Under the pieces are notes generated by a model. That model saw only the letters and a list, made by a program, of their open reading frames with translations, had not been told where the DNA came from and did not search any database. Positions 8,247-15,615 of a stretch of 37,504 nt of DNA are shown piece after piece (the stretch's first letter is position 1; every line of letters starts with the position of its first letter). The DNA lies in NCBI GenBank assembly GCA_964600225.1, contig CAZRIT010000012.1, forward strand, positions 1-37,504, read 5' to 3'. Made by a program: the position numbers and the translations under genes. The stretch is from CAZRIT01 sp964600225. Lineage in GTDB: Bacteria; Bacillota; Clostridia; Christensenellales; CAG-138.

Positions 8247-9166
8247 AGCGCGCGGTTGTCACGGGCCCGACGGGGACCGTGGGCGTCAACCTTATCCATG
8301 AACTGATTTCGCGCGGCGTTTTGGTCACGGCCGTGTGCCGTCCGCAGTCCAAGCGGTCGGGGGCTGTGCCAAAAGACCCGCTTGTGCGCACGGTTGCATG
8401 CGAGCTGGCGGATATGCCGTCGCTGACGGAATGGATTGCCGCGCCGCAGGATGCGTTTTATCATCTGGCGTGGCGGGGCACCGCGGGCAAGGATCGAAAC
8501 GACGCCGCGCTGCAGATGCAAAACGCGGCGGATACGCTTGCCGCCGTAAGCGCGGCCGGGGCGATGGGCTGCAAGGCGTTTATCGGCGCGGGCAGCCAGG
8601 CGGAGTACGGGCATGCGGCGGGCTTGCTCAGCCCCGATACGCCGTGCGCGCCCGTGACGGAGTACGGCAAGGCCAAGCTGCAAGCGGGCAACGAAAGCCG
8701 CGCGCTGTGCCAAACGCTCGGCATGCGGCATATCTGGTGCCGAATCCTAAGCATCTTTGGCCCGTACGACGGCGAGAACACCATGGTCATGCAGGTGCTA
8801 AGTACGCTGCTTGACGGCAAAACGCCGCAGTGCACATTGGGCGAGCAGGTATGGGATTACCTGTACGCCAAGGATTTGGCGCGCGCCATGGCGGATCTGG
8901 CGACGGGCGGGCGCGACGGCGCAACGTACTGCATGGGCAGCGGGCGCACGCGAACGCTACGCGATTTCATCCTTGCCATGCGTGACGCTGTGGACCCAAC
9001 GCTCGGCGTGGACTTTGGCGCGATACCGTACTATCCCAACCAGGCTATGCACTTGGCGGCGGACATCACGGCGCTCAAACGCGATATCGGTTTTGAACCG
9101 CACTATACATTTGAACAAGGCATAGGGGAGACGATACAATGGCTCAGGCAACAGCGCAGGGCGTGA
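8243..9166 (+). CDS. NAD(P)-dependent epimerase/dehydratase or reductase of a nucleotide sugar
   Basis: A 307-residue extended SDR protein starting MKRAVVTGPTGTVG, with the G8-x-x-G11-x-x-G14 cofactor motif and the catalytic Tyr-x-x-x-Lys in TEYGKAKLQ. The frame extends left through the HAD gene, but ATG 8243 overlaps the HAD stop and has AGAGG (8231-8235) at proper spacing; the ATG at 8237 is too close to that site. In YerE/YerF-type pathways an SDR enzyme reduces the keto group introduced by the ThDP enzyme, and this protein is the natural candidate here. It could instead be a 4-ketoreductase or epimerase. It overlaps the following glycosyltransferase by 28 bases. Confidence 0.82.
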   Translation: MKRAVVTGPTGTVGVNLIHELISRGVLVTAVCRPQSKRSGAVPKDPLVRTVACELADMPSLTEWIAAPQDAFYHLAWRGTAGKDRNDAALQMQNAADTLAAVSAAGAMGCKAFIGAGSQAEYGHAAGLLSPDTPCAPVTEYGKAKLQAGNESRALCQTLGMRHIWCRILSIFGPYDGENTMVMQVLSTLLDGKTPQCTLGEQVWDYLYAKDLARAMADLATGGRDGATYCMGSGRTRTLRDFILAMRDAVDPTLGVDFGAIPYYPNQAMHLAADITALKRDIGFEPHYTFEQGIGETIQWLRQQRRA

Positions 9167-10119
9167 AAACGCGCAAGAAGGTTTCCATACTGATTCCGTG
9201 CTACAACGAGGCCGAAAACGCCCAACCGATGTACGAGGCGGTGACGGCCGAGATGGAGAAGCTTTCGCAATACGATTACGAAATACTCTTTATCGACAAC
9301 AAGTCCACCGACGGCACGCGCGATATTTTGCGGGTCATCTGCGCGAGCGATCACCGCGTCAAGGCGATTTTGAACAACAAAAACTTCGGCCAGTTCAACT
9401 CGCCCTACTATGGCATGCTGCAAACCACGGGGGATTGCGTCATTACCATCTGCTGCGATTTTCAAGACCCCGTGGAGCTGATTCCGCGGTTTCTGGGCGA
9501 GTGGGAGAACGGCTACCGCATCGTATGCGGCATCAAGGCCACCAGCCGCGAAAACCGCATCATGCGGTATCTGCGCACCTGCTATTACAAGGTCATCCGC
9601 AAAATGTCGGACGTCGAGCAGATCGAGCACTTTACGGGCTTTGGCCTGTACGACCGAAGCTTTATTGAAACGCTGCGCACGCTGGACGACCCCGTGCCGT
9701 TTTTGCGGGGCATCGTGGCGGAGCTGGGGCCCGAGCGCAAGGAGATCCCGTACGAGCAGCAGCGCCGCCGCGCGGGCAAGACGCACAATAACTTTTACAG
9801 CCTCTACGACGCGGCCATGCTCAGCTTTACCTCCTACACCAAGATCGGGCTGCGCATTGCCACCTTCATCGGCGCGGCGCTGTCGGCCATGAGCATACTG
9901 GCGGCGCTGGTGTATCTTGCCATGAAGCTCATCTGGTGGGATCGTTTCCCCGCGGGCAACATTCCCATCCTCATGGCGGTGCTGGTGTTTGGCTCGGTGC
10001 AGTTGTTCTTTATCGGGCTGCTGGGCGAGTATATCCTCAGCATCAACACCCGCGTCATCCACCGCCCGCTGGTGGTGGAGCAGGAGCGCATCAATTTTGA
10101 CGAGGCGGAGCAGGCATAA
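9139..10119 (+). CDS. family 2 glycosyltransferase, GtrB/DPM1-like, membrane-anchored
   Basis: A 326-residue GT-A glycosyltransferase. The N-terminus reads VSILIPCYNEAEN, the nucleotide-binding region FIDNKSTDGTRD, and the acidic metal site CDFQDP stands where GtrB/polyprenyl-phosphate enzymes have DLQDP. Two C-terminal membrane segments (about residues 237-263 and 273-300) match the GtrB/ArnC/DPM1 layout. Such enzymes load a sugar from a nucleotide donor onto undecaprenyl phosphate on the cytoplasmic face. ATG 9139 has AGGGGAG (9124-9130) 8 bases upstream and overlaps the previous gene, the only long overlap in the operon. With GtrA at 2621 it forms a likely load-and-flip pair. Confidence 0.87.
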   Translation: MAQATAQGVKTRKKVSILIPCYNEAENAQPMYEAVTAEMEKLSQYDYEILFIDNKSTDGTRDILRVICASDHRVKAILNNKNFGQFNSPYYGMLQTTGDCVITICCDFQDPVELIPRFLGEWENGYRIVCGIKATSRENRIMRYLRTCYYKVIRKMSDVEQIEHFTGFGLYDRSFIETLRTLDDPVPFLRGIVAELGPERKEIPYEQQRRRAGKTHNNFYSLYDAAMLSFTSYTKIGLRIATFIGAALSAMSILAALVYLAMKLIWWDRFPAGNIPILMAVLVFGSVQLFFIGLLGEYILSINTRVIHRPLVVEQERINFDEAEQA

Positions 10120-10152
10120 GCCCGCCGATATCGGTCTTCGAGGCGGCGCAAC

Positions 10153-10168
10153 AGGCCGCAATCGGCCT
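10153..10168 (+). terminator. hairpin at the end of the sugar operon (weak terminator candidate)
   Basis: AGGCCG, a CAAT loop and CGGCCT form a perfect 6-bp stem 33 bases after the glycosyltransferase stop, overlapping the stop codon of the convergent gene. There is no T-run on either strand, so this may be a partial or factor-dependent terminator, or nothing. A 10-base palindrome (CCGATATCGG, 10125-10134) lies just before it. Confidence 0.3.
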
Positions 10169-10859
10169 AGACCGCAAGCGCCTTCAATTGCTTGCGCAGC
10201 GTCCGCCAATCGGGGCAGAAGCCGTCCATCAGCGTTTGAAAGCGTCGGTTGTGGCTTGGCTCCCACAGGTGCGTCAGCTCGTGAATCAGGATATAATCCA
10301 AAAACTTCGGCTCCCAAACCGCCAGCTGCAAATTGATTGTCAGCGCGGCGGTTTTGATGTTGCAGGTGCCGAAGCGCGTTTTCATGTATCGGATGCGGCA
10401 GACGCTTGCCTGCTTTCCGACGATGGCCTCGCAGCGCGCGAGCGCGCTCGGTATGGCCGCCTCCAGTTCCGCACGGTACAGCAGCGACAGCGCGTGCTGC
10501 CGCGTTTCGGCATCCGCATGTTCGGGCAGCCGCAGCACGATCTGCCGCGGGTTCTCCAATGCATGGGAAACGCGCCTGCGTCCCGCGATCTCTTGACAAA
10601 CGAGCGTATACGGCACGCCCCAGAGCGTGTGCGTTTCGCCCGTTTCGTAGGATAACGCGGCATGCGCGGCGAACCTGGCGCGGTGTGCCGTGAGCCAGGC
10701 GAGCTTGCTTTCGGCAAACCGCTTGATGACGGCGTCGGGCGCATGCAGCGGCGCGGACAGCGTGACGTGCCCATCGGGCGGCAGCACGCGCAGATACATG
10801 TTTTTGATGCGCTTTTTTTCAACGGCAATGGGGATGCCGCTTACCGTAAAGGCTTTCAT
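10167..10859 (-). CDS. YgjP/M48-type metallopeptidase (DUF45, COG1451)
   Basis: A 230-residue protein with the zinc-metallopeptidase motif HELTHLWEPSHNRRF near residues 193-207, followed by the conserved CPDWRTLRKQL. The N-terminal part (residues 1-120) has the YgjP-like beta-rich layout with RKNMYLRV-like features. The family is related to SprT/Wss1 proteases; some members are annotated as UTP pyrophosphatase. It has an ATGA overlap with the DNA-binding gene upstream, so the two share a transcript starting near a LexA-like box at 11309. A DNA-damage link is therefore conceivable but is an inference from that site alone. Confidence 0.82.
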   Translation of the reverse strand: MKAFTVSGIPIAVEKKRIKNMYLRVLPPDGHVTLSAPLHAPDAVIKRFAESKLAWLTAHRARFAAHAALSYETGETHTLWGVPYTLVCQEIAGRRRVSHALENPRQIVLRLPEHADAETRQHALSLLYRAELEAAIPSALARCEAIVGKQASVCRIRYMKTRFGTCNIKTAALTINLQLAVWEPKFLDYILIHELTHLWEPSHNRRFQTLMDGFCPDWRTLRKQLKALAV

Positions 10860-11290
10860 GTGGGCATCTTATCATCATTCCCGCCCTCGGTCAATTCCGC
10901 GTTTGCCGCCGTGACCACGCCAAAAGGCTTGAGCAGCCCCGCCTCGATGGCGGCCAGGGTTGTGAGCTGCACAAGCCGCTCCCGCCACTTGTAGAAGGTG
11001 GATTCGCCCACGCCGTATGCAAGCGAAAGCTGCACGATGCGGTCGTGCACGGGCTCGCGGCGCGGGATGGGGTGATCGAAGCCGAACAGGCGGTTCATGG
11101 CGCGGTCCCGCAACGGAAACTCCGCTTTCAGCGCGCGGCGCGCGCTCTCGATGGCGTGCACCCAATAGGTCGCTTCCGTTCGCTCGTGCCCGCTCAATCG
11201 GCGTTCGATCAGCAGCTCCCGCGTTTTGCGGTAGCCGCGCAACTGACGGAGCACGATTTTTTTGATATCCTTTTGCGTGGTGTTCTTCAT
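10856..11290 (-). CDS. ArpU/RinA-like phage-type transcriptional regulator (orphan)
   Basis: A 144-residue, Arg/Lys-rich protein. Its C-terminal half (VHDRIVQLSLAYGVGESTFY followed by KWRERLVQL, about residues 85-115) looks like the sigma-70 region-4-type helix-turn-helix of ArpU/RinA phage late-gene activators. The N-terminal half is helical with an even spread of charges. The start at 11290 is set by GGAGG (complement of 11299-11303), 8 bases away; earlier ATGs at 11311 and 11305 would sit on or before this site. No other phage gene is nearby, so it is a stray or domesticated regulator. It is coupled by ATGA to the metallopeptidase. Family assignment is by pattern only. Confidence 0.55.
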   Translation of the reverse strand: MKNTTQKDIKKIVLRQLRGYRKTRELLIERRLSGHERTEATYWVHAIESARRALKAEFPLRDRAMNRLFGFDHPIPRREPVHDRIVQLSLAYGVGESTFYKWRERLVQLTTLAAIEAGLLKPFGVVTAANAELTEGGNDDKMPT

Positions 11291-11308
11291 GCCGCATACC
11301 TCCATACA

Positions 11309-11333
11309 CAAACAAATGTTTGTATATAGTATA
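11309..11333 (-). promoter_or_regulatory. promoter with LexA-like operator for the 11290-10167 operon
   Basis: On the minus strand a -10-like TATACT (complement of 11328-11333) is followed 5 bases on by a palindrome, ACAAACA-AA-TGTTTGT. Its core CAAACAAATGTTTG (11309-11322) resembles the Gram-positive LexA box CGAACRNRYGTTYG, differing mainly at the second base. Position over the expected start of transcription suits a repressor site. No convincing -35 is present. Confidence 0.4.
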
Positions 11334-11456
11334 ACACGAAATTTGGAAAATCATAGGTAAATTTTTTGTACAGTGATCGGACGGTTCCGATGGATGACAA
11401 GCATGCGTCCGCAAGCGGCGGATGCGGGGATGTTGAAAAATTCAATTACATGTCGG
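11323..11456. other. intergenic region between divergent operons
   Basis: AT-rich near 11340-11370, then two short hairpins: ATCGGA/TCCGAT (11376-11391, 4-base loop) and GCGTCCGC/GCGGATGC (11405-11425, one G-U pair). Neither has a T-run. No gene or known RNA family recognised. Confidence 0.4.
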
Positions 11457-11485
11457 TTGCATGCCAAAGCGTTGTATGGTATACT
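11457..11485 (+). promoter_or_regulatory. sigma-A promoter for DUF2156-DUF975 operon
   Basis: TTGCAT (11457-11462), a 17-base spacer and TATACT (11480-11485) with an extended -10 TG (TGGTATACT). Transcription should begin near 11492, which rules out the in-frame ATG at 11461 and supports the ATG at 11536. Confidence 0.7.
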
Positions 11486-11535
11486 ACGCGCGTGAAAGGC
11501 GCCGCACTGATGCGGCAGGGGTAACAAGCAACCGT

Positions 11536-12429
11536 ATGTTGTCGTTTCAATCCATCGATTTGGATAATATCATGCAGCTTTCGCCGTATTTGGCAAAGCA
11601 GCCGTTCCGCACATGTGACTATACCATCGGGGCCATATTCCAGTGGCGCGCATACTTCCGTTCCCGCTTTGCGTTCACGCACGGGATGCTGGTGATGCTG
11701 GCCGATTATGCCGACGAGGGGCATTGCTACACGTTCCCTGTGGGCGAGGGCGACCTTGACGCGGCGCTGGCCGACATCGAGCAGGATGCGGCGGAGCGCG
11801 GCCTGACGCTGACCTACTGCGCCGTGCCCGAGGAGGGCCTGGCTGCGCTGCAGGCGCGCTACGGCGCGCGCTGTGCGGCATCCAACCGACGGGACTGGGC
11901 GGATTATCTGTACAACCTGAACGATCTGGTGGCGTTTCCCGGGAAAAAGTATCACACCCAGCGCAACCACCTGAATCGGTTCGTCAAGGAGAACCCCGAT
12001 TACCGCTATGTGCCCGTCACCGCGGAGACGATGGCGGCGGCGAGCGCGTTTATGGATGAGTACGAGCAGCACGCGCCCATCGACAAGGTGATTGAGGCGG
12101 AGGAGATGCTGCGCGCGCGGGAGTTGCTCAGAGACGCGCTGGCGCTCAACCAGCGCGCGGGGTATATCGAGACGGGCGGCCGCATTGTGGCGCTGGCCAT
12201 CGGCGAGGTGATCGGCGACACGCTGTATGTGCATGTGGAAAAGGCGCGGCTGGACTACGCGGGCGCGTATCAGGCGATTGTATCGCTGTTTGCCAAAAAT
12301 GCATCGGAGGCGGACACGCTGTATACCAACCGTGAGGATGACTCGGGCGAGGATGGGCTGCGCTTCTCCAAGCTGGCGTATCGGCCGATTCGGCTGATCG
12401 ATAAATACTGGGTGACGGTTACCAAATAA
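11536..12429 (+). CDS. DUF2156 (phosphatidylglycerol lysyltransferase C-terminal-like) protein
   Basis: A 297-residue soluble protein starting MLSFQSIDLDNI. It has the paired acyltransferase-like (GNAT-fold) halves of DUF2156: CDYTIGAIFQWRAYF near residue 30, then NDLVAFPGKKYHTQRNHLN and the YVHVEKARLDYAGAYQAIV and NREDDSGEDGLRFSK regions typical of the C-terminal half. Related domains transfer aminoacyl groups from tRNA to lipids, but stand-alone members have no settled function. The start is downstream of the inferred transcription start near 11492; the ribosome site is weak (AGGGG, 14 bases away). It is followed 22 bases later by a DUF975 membrane protein, so a membrane-lipid role is possible but unproven. 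Confidence 0.8.
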   Translation: MLSFQSIDLDNIMQLSPYLAKQPFRTCDYTIGAIFQWRAYFRSRFAFTHGMLVMLADYADEGHCYTFPVGEGDLDAALADIEQDAAERGLTLTYCAVPEEGLAALQARYGARCAASNRRDWADYLYNLNDLVAFPGKKYHTQRNHLNRFVKENPDYRYVPVTAETMAAASAFMDEYEQHAPIDKVIEAEEMLRARELLRDALALNQRAGYIETGGRIVALAIGEVIGDTLYVHVEKARLDYAGAYQAIVSLFAKNASEADTLYTNREDDSGEDGLRFSKLAYRPIRLIDKYWVTVTK

Positions 12430-12451
12430 AGTTTGATAAGGAGAACGATTC

Positions 12452-13267
12452 ATGCGTACGGCAAAAGAGTATCGGCAGATTGCATGGGATAGATTGATAG
12501 ACTGCTATTGGTGGATGGTGTTGGCGGCGCTGATTGCGCTGGCGCTGGGAGGAACGAGCGGGATGTCGATATTCCGCATCAACTTCAACAGCGACAGTCT
12601 GCGCACGATTCAGCACAGCTTTTCGGAGTGGCCGCGGGTGATGAACTGGCTGCCGCTGGTGGGGCTGATGGTTGCCTCCACGGCTTCGGTGTACGGCATT
12701 GGCGTGTTCATCGTCGGCGGTGCGGTGGAGCTGGGCTACGACAGGCTCAATGTGCGCATGTACGAGGATAACGCACAGCCCGAGATCGGCATGCTGTTTT
12801 CGCGCTTCTCCATATTCGGCCGCGCGCTGTGGCTGCGGGTGCTGATCGGGCTGAAGGTGTTTGCATGGTCGCTGCTGTTGGTGGTGCCGGGCATCATCGC
12901 CGCGTACCGCTACGCCATGGCCCCGTATCTGGTGGCGGAGAACCCCGATATCACCGCGTCCGACGCCATCGAGCAGAGCAAGCAGATCATGTACGGCAAG
13001 AAGTGGAGCCTGTTCTGCCTGCATTTCAGCTTCATCGGCTGGTATCTGCTGGCGGGGCTGACGGCGGGGATCGGACTGGTGTTTTTGCAGCCGTATGTGA
13101 AGGCCGCGGAAACCGCCTTCTATCTGGATCTATCGGGGCGGCTGGGTCGGACGTATCAGTCGTACCAATACAACGCGTATACCGCGCAGGACGATACGGC
13201 GGCACGGGACAACACGGCTGCACAGGGCGACGCGGCGGGGGCCGAGGGCGGCCCGCAGCGCATCTGA
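12452..13267 (+). CDS. DUF975 family integral membrane protein
   Basis: A 271-residue membrane protein with the DUF975 opening (MRTAKEYRQIAWDRL, then a first membrane helix), about five hydrophobic segments, and the family stretch VVPGIIAAYRYAMAPYLVAE followed by DAIEQSKQIM. The C-terminal 30 residues are a polar Ala/Asp/Gly-rich tail (DDTAARDNTAAQGDAAG) with short repeated units. Function is unknown for the family. It has a good ribosome site (AAGGAGAAC) and lies 22 bases after DUF2156, in one operon. A terminator follows at 13290. Confidence 0.85.
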   Translation: MRTAKEYRQIAWDRLIDCYWWMVLAALIALALGGTSGMSIFRINFNSDSLRTIQHSFSEWPRVMNWLPLVGLMVASTASVYGIGVFIVGGAVELGYDRLNVRMYEDNAQPEIGMLFSRFSIFGRALWLRVLIGLKVFAWSLLLVVPGIIAAYRYAMAPYLVAENPDITASDAIEQSKQIMYGKKWSLFCLHFSFIGWYLLAGLTAGIGLVFLQPYVKAAETAFYLDLSGRLGRTYQSYQYNAYTAQDDTAARDNTAAQGDAAGAEGGPQRI

Positions 13268-13289
13268 CGGTTTGGTTACGACAAGTGGT

Positions 13290-13320
13290 GGCGGAGGCGT
13301 ATGAGGGCCTCCGCCTTTTT
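13290..13320 (+). terminator. intrinsic terminator after DUF975 gene
   Basis: GGCGGAGGC (13290-13298) pairs with GCCTCCGCC (13307-13315) across an 8-base loop, followed by five T (13316-13320). Confidence 0.85.
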
Positions 13321-13346
13321 GCAGGCTTGGATGGGAGGAGCGACGA

Positions 13347-14030
13347 ATGAACAAACGGGTATTCCATACGGAATGGGCCTATGTGTGCGGGCTGCTGCTG
13401 GTGGCGCTGGGCGTGGCGCTGACGGAGAAGGCGGATTTTGGCGTTTCCATGGTGGTTGCGCCCGCATATCTGGTGTATTTGAAGCTGTCGCCGACGCATG
13501 CGTTTGTCACCTTTGGTATGGCGGAGTACGCGCTGCAGGCGGTGCTGATGATTGTGCTGGCGATCGTGCTTAAGCGCTTTCGGCTGTCGTACCTGTTTTC
13601 CTTCGTCACTGCCGTGCTCTACGGCTTTGCGCTGGACGGCTGTATGGCCCTGATGCGGCTTGTGCCGTATGCGTCGATCGGCTGGCGGCTGGGGTATTAC
13701 ATCCTGGGCCTGATTGTGTGCGCGCTCGGCGTGGCGTTCTTTTTCCATACCTATGTGGCGCCCGAGGTGTACGAGCTGTTTGTCAAGGAGGTTGCCGAGG
13801 CGCGTGGATGGCGCATGGAGAACGTCAAGACCGTGTACGATTGCTGTAGCTGCCTGATTGCCATCGGGATGTCGTTTGCGTTCTTTGGATGGGGGCGGTT
13901 TGAAGGGGTGAAGCTCGGCACGGTGGTGTGCGCTTTGATCAACGGCCGCATCATCGGATTGTGGGGCCGCCGGATGGAAAAGCGGTTTACGTTTGCCGAC
14001 GCATTGCCGCTCAGGCGGTATTTTGGATAG
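13347..14030 (+). CDS. YczE/DUF6198-like integral membrane protein
   Basis: A 227-residue protein with five to six membrane segments. It resembles the YczE/YitT-like group now called DUF6198: an N-terminal helix with GVALTEKADFGVSMVVAPA, LSYLFSFVTAVLYG, then VKLGTVVCALINGRIIGLWG near the end. No catalytic motif is visible and the function is unknown. Ribosome site GGGAGGAG (13333-13340) sits 6 bases before the ATG. It starts only 26 bases after a strong terminator with no obvious promoter between, so expression may depend on readthrough. It ends at a bidirectional terminator shared with the glg operon. Confidence 0.75.
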   Translation: MNKRVFHTEWAYVCGLLLVALGVALTEKADFGVSMVVAPAYLVYLKLSPTHAFVTFGMAEYALQAVLMIVLAIVLKRFRLSYLFSFVTAVLYGFALDGCMALMRLVPYASIGWRLGYYILGLIVCALGVAFFFHTYVAPEVYELFVKEVAEARGWRMENVKTVYDCCSCLIAIGMSFAFFGWGRFEGVKLGTVVCALINGRIIGLWGRRMEKRFTFADALPLRRYFG

Positions 14031-14046
14031 GTTTTGCACATGTAAA

Positions 14047-14078
14047 AAAACGGCGTATCCATGTGGATACGCCGTTTT
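14047..14078. terminator. bidirectional terminator between DUF6198-like gene and glgA
   Basis: A perfect 14-bp stem (AAAACGGCGTATCC / GGATACGCCGTTTT) with an ATGT loop, A-rich on the left and T-rich on the right, so it can act on both strands. It lies directly after both stop codons of the convergent genes. Confidence 0.88.
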
Positions 14079-14079
14079 C

Positions 14080-15615
14080 TTATTCGGTTGGCTTCGGTTT
14101 GGCCGTTTTGCGGGGCTTGGGCTGTTTTTTGGGCGCGGTGCGCGCTGACACATCGGCGGCAGGGTTGGCCGACAGCGACGCAAACAGCTCCAGGTATTTC
14201 TCGGCCGAGTGTGACCAGGAAAAATCCGACTGCATGCCGCGCTGCATCAGGCGTTCCCACATCGGCCGATCCTCGTGGTAGTAGCGGATGGCGCGTTCCA
14301 CCGTAAAGAGCATCTCGTGCGCGTTGTAGTTGGCAAACGAAAAGCCCGTGCCCGTATCGGTATATTGGTTGTACGGCACCACGCTGTCCTTTAGCCCGCC
14401 CGTCTCGCGCACGATGGGCACCGTGCCGTAGCGCAGCGCAATCATCTGCGAAAGGCCGCACGGCTCGAACAGCGACGGCATCAAAAACATGTCCGCGCCC
14501 GCATAGATGCGGTGGGCCAGACCCTCGTTGAGCTCGATGCGCGCGTGGATGCGCTTGGGATAGCGCCAGTTGAACCAGTTGAGCATATCCACAAAGCGCT
14601 TGTCGCCCTTGCCGAGGAACACAAACTGCACGTCGCTATGGAGCATATCCTCCATCACCCGCTCCACCAGATCCAGCCCCTTTTGCGGGCAAAGCCTGGC
14701 GATCATGCCGACAAGCGGCGTATCGGGGCATGCATCCAGCCCGCATTCTTGCTGCAAAAACGCCTTGTTCTCGGCCTTGCCGCCAAGGTTGGCTGCATCA
14801 AAGTGCGCGGGCAGGAAGCGATCGGTCTTGGGATCGTAAACGGTATAGTCGATGCCGTTGAGAATGCCCGAAAGCGCGCTGGCGCGCATGCGCATAAGCC
14901 CGTCGAGGCGTTCGCCAAAGAACGGCGTTTTGATCTCGTTGGCGTAGGAGGGGCTGACGGTCAGCAGGCGGTCGGCAAACAGCAGCCCGCCCTTCATGCA
15001 GTTGAGGTTGCCGTAAAACTCCAGATAGTCGCTGGTAAAATAGCGGTCCTCCAGCCCCAGCGCGCCCGCAAGCTCCGCCCAGGGGAATATCCCCTGATAC
15101 TGCAAATTGTGCACGCAGAACACCGTTTTCACGGCGCGGTAGCGTGGGTCGGCCTGATACTGGGTTTTGAGCAGCACGGGCGTGAGGCCCGTCTGCCAAT
15201 CGTTGCAGCACAGCACATCGGGGAAGAAATCGATGCGCGCCATGGCCTCCAATATCGCGCGGTCAAAGAACGCAAAGCGTCTTGCCTCCGCCATGCCGTC
15301 GCCATAGATGGCCTCGGGCGAGAAGAACGCCTCGTTATCGATAAAGTAGTACGTCACGCCGTTATCCGCGATGCGTTCCACGCCGCAAAACAGCGTTTCC
15401 CACCCAAACAGCACCGTAAATGAGCACACATGCTCCAGCTTCTCTTTCCAGTAGCTGTCCATGATGCGGTACTTGGGCAGTATCACGCGCGCATCGACGC
15501 CAAGGCGCGATAGCGAAACCGGCAGCGAGCCGACCACATCGGCCAGACCGCCCGTTTTGATGAAGGGCACGCATTCGCTTGCGGCAAACAGGATGGTTGG
15601 ATTTGCCATACTCAT
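14080..15615 (-). CDS. glgA: glycogen synthase (ADP-glucose, GT5)
   Basis: A 511-residue GT-B glycosyltransferase that extends alpha-1,4-glucan from ADP-glucose. KTGGLADVVG (residues 20-29) is the ADP-glucose site. LFEPCGLSQMIALRYGTVP and RETGGLKDSV form the C-terminal donor and catalytic region with the E-x7-E pattern. The last 20 or so residues are a Lys/Pro-rich tail not needed for the fold. Last gene of the glgB-glgC-glgD-glgA operon, overlapping the glgD stop by ATGA; the second Met (15609) is an alternative start. No glycogen phosphorylase follows, since a terminator comes directly after the stop. Confidence 0.95.
   Translation of the reverse strand: MSMANPTILFAASECVPFIKTGGLADVVGSLPVSLSRLGVDARVILPKYRIMDSYWKEKLEHVCSFTVLFGWETLFCGVERIADNGVTYYFIDNEAFFSPEAIYGDGMAEARRFAFFDRAILEAMARIDFFPDVLCCNDWQTGLTPVLLKTQYQADPRYRAVKTVFCVHNLQYQGIFPWAELAGALGLEDRYFTSDYLEFYGNLNCMKGGLLFADRLLTVSPSYANEIKTPFFGERLDGLMRMRASALSGILNGIDYTVYDPKTDRFLPAHFDAANLGGKAENKAFLQQECGLDACPDTPLVGMIARLCPQKGLDLVERVMEDMLHSDVQFVFLGKGDKRFVDMLNWFNWRYPKRIHARIELNEGLAHRIYAGADMFLMPSLFEPCGLSQMIALRYGTVPIVRETGGLKDSVVPYNQYTDTGTGFSFANYNAHEMLFTVERAIRYYHEDRPMWERLMQRGMQSDFSWSHSAEKYLELFASLSANPAADVSARTAPKKQPKPRKTAKPKPTE

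Noticed and set aside
10856..11290. Prophage remnant
   Set aside because: Only one phage-like regulator; no integrase, terminase, capsid gene or att-like repeats nearby.
11341..11456. Riboswitch or attenuator before the DUF2156 gene
   Set aside because: The hairpins lie upstream of the inferred transcription start and match no riboswitch I know.
11461..11535. Earlier ATG for the DUF2156 gene
   Set aside because: It overlaps the -35 of a good promoter whose transcript would start near 11492, so the codon cannot be in the mRNA.
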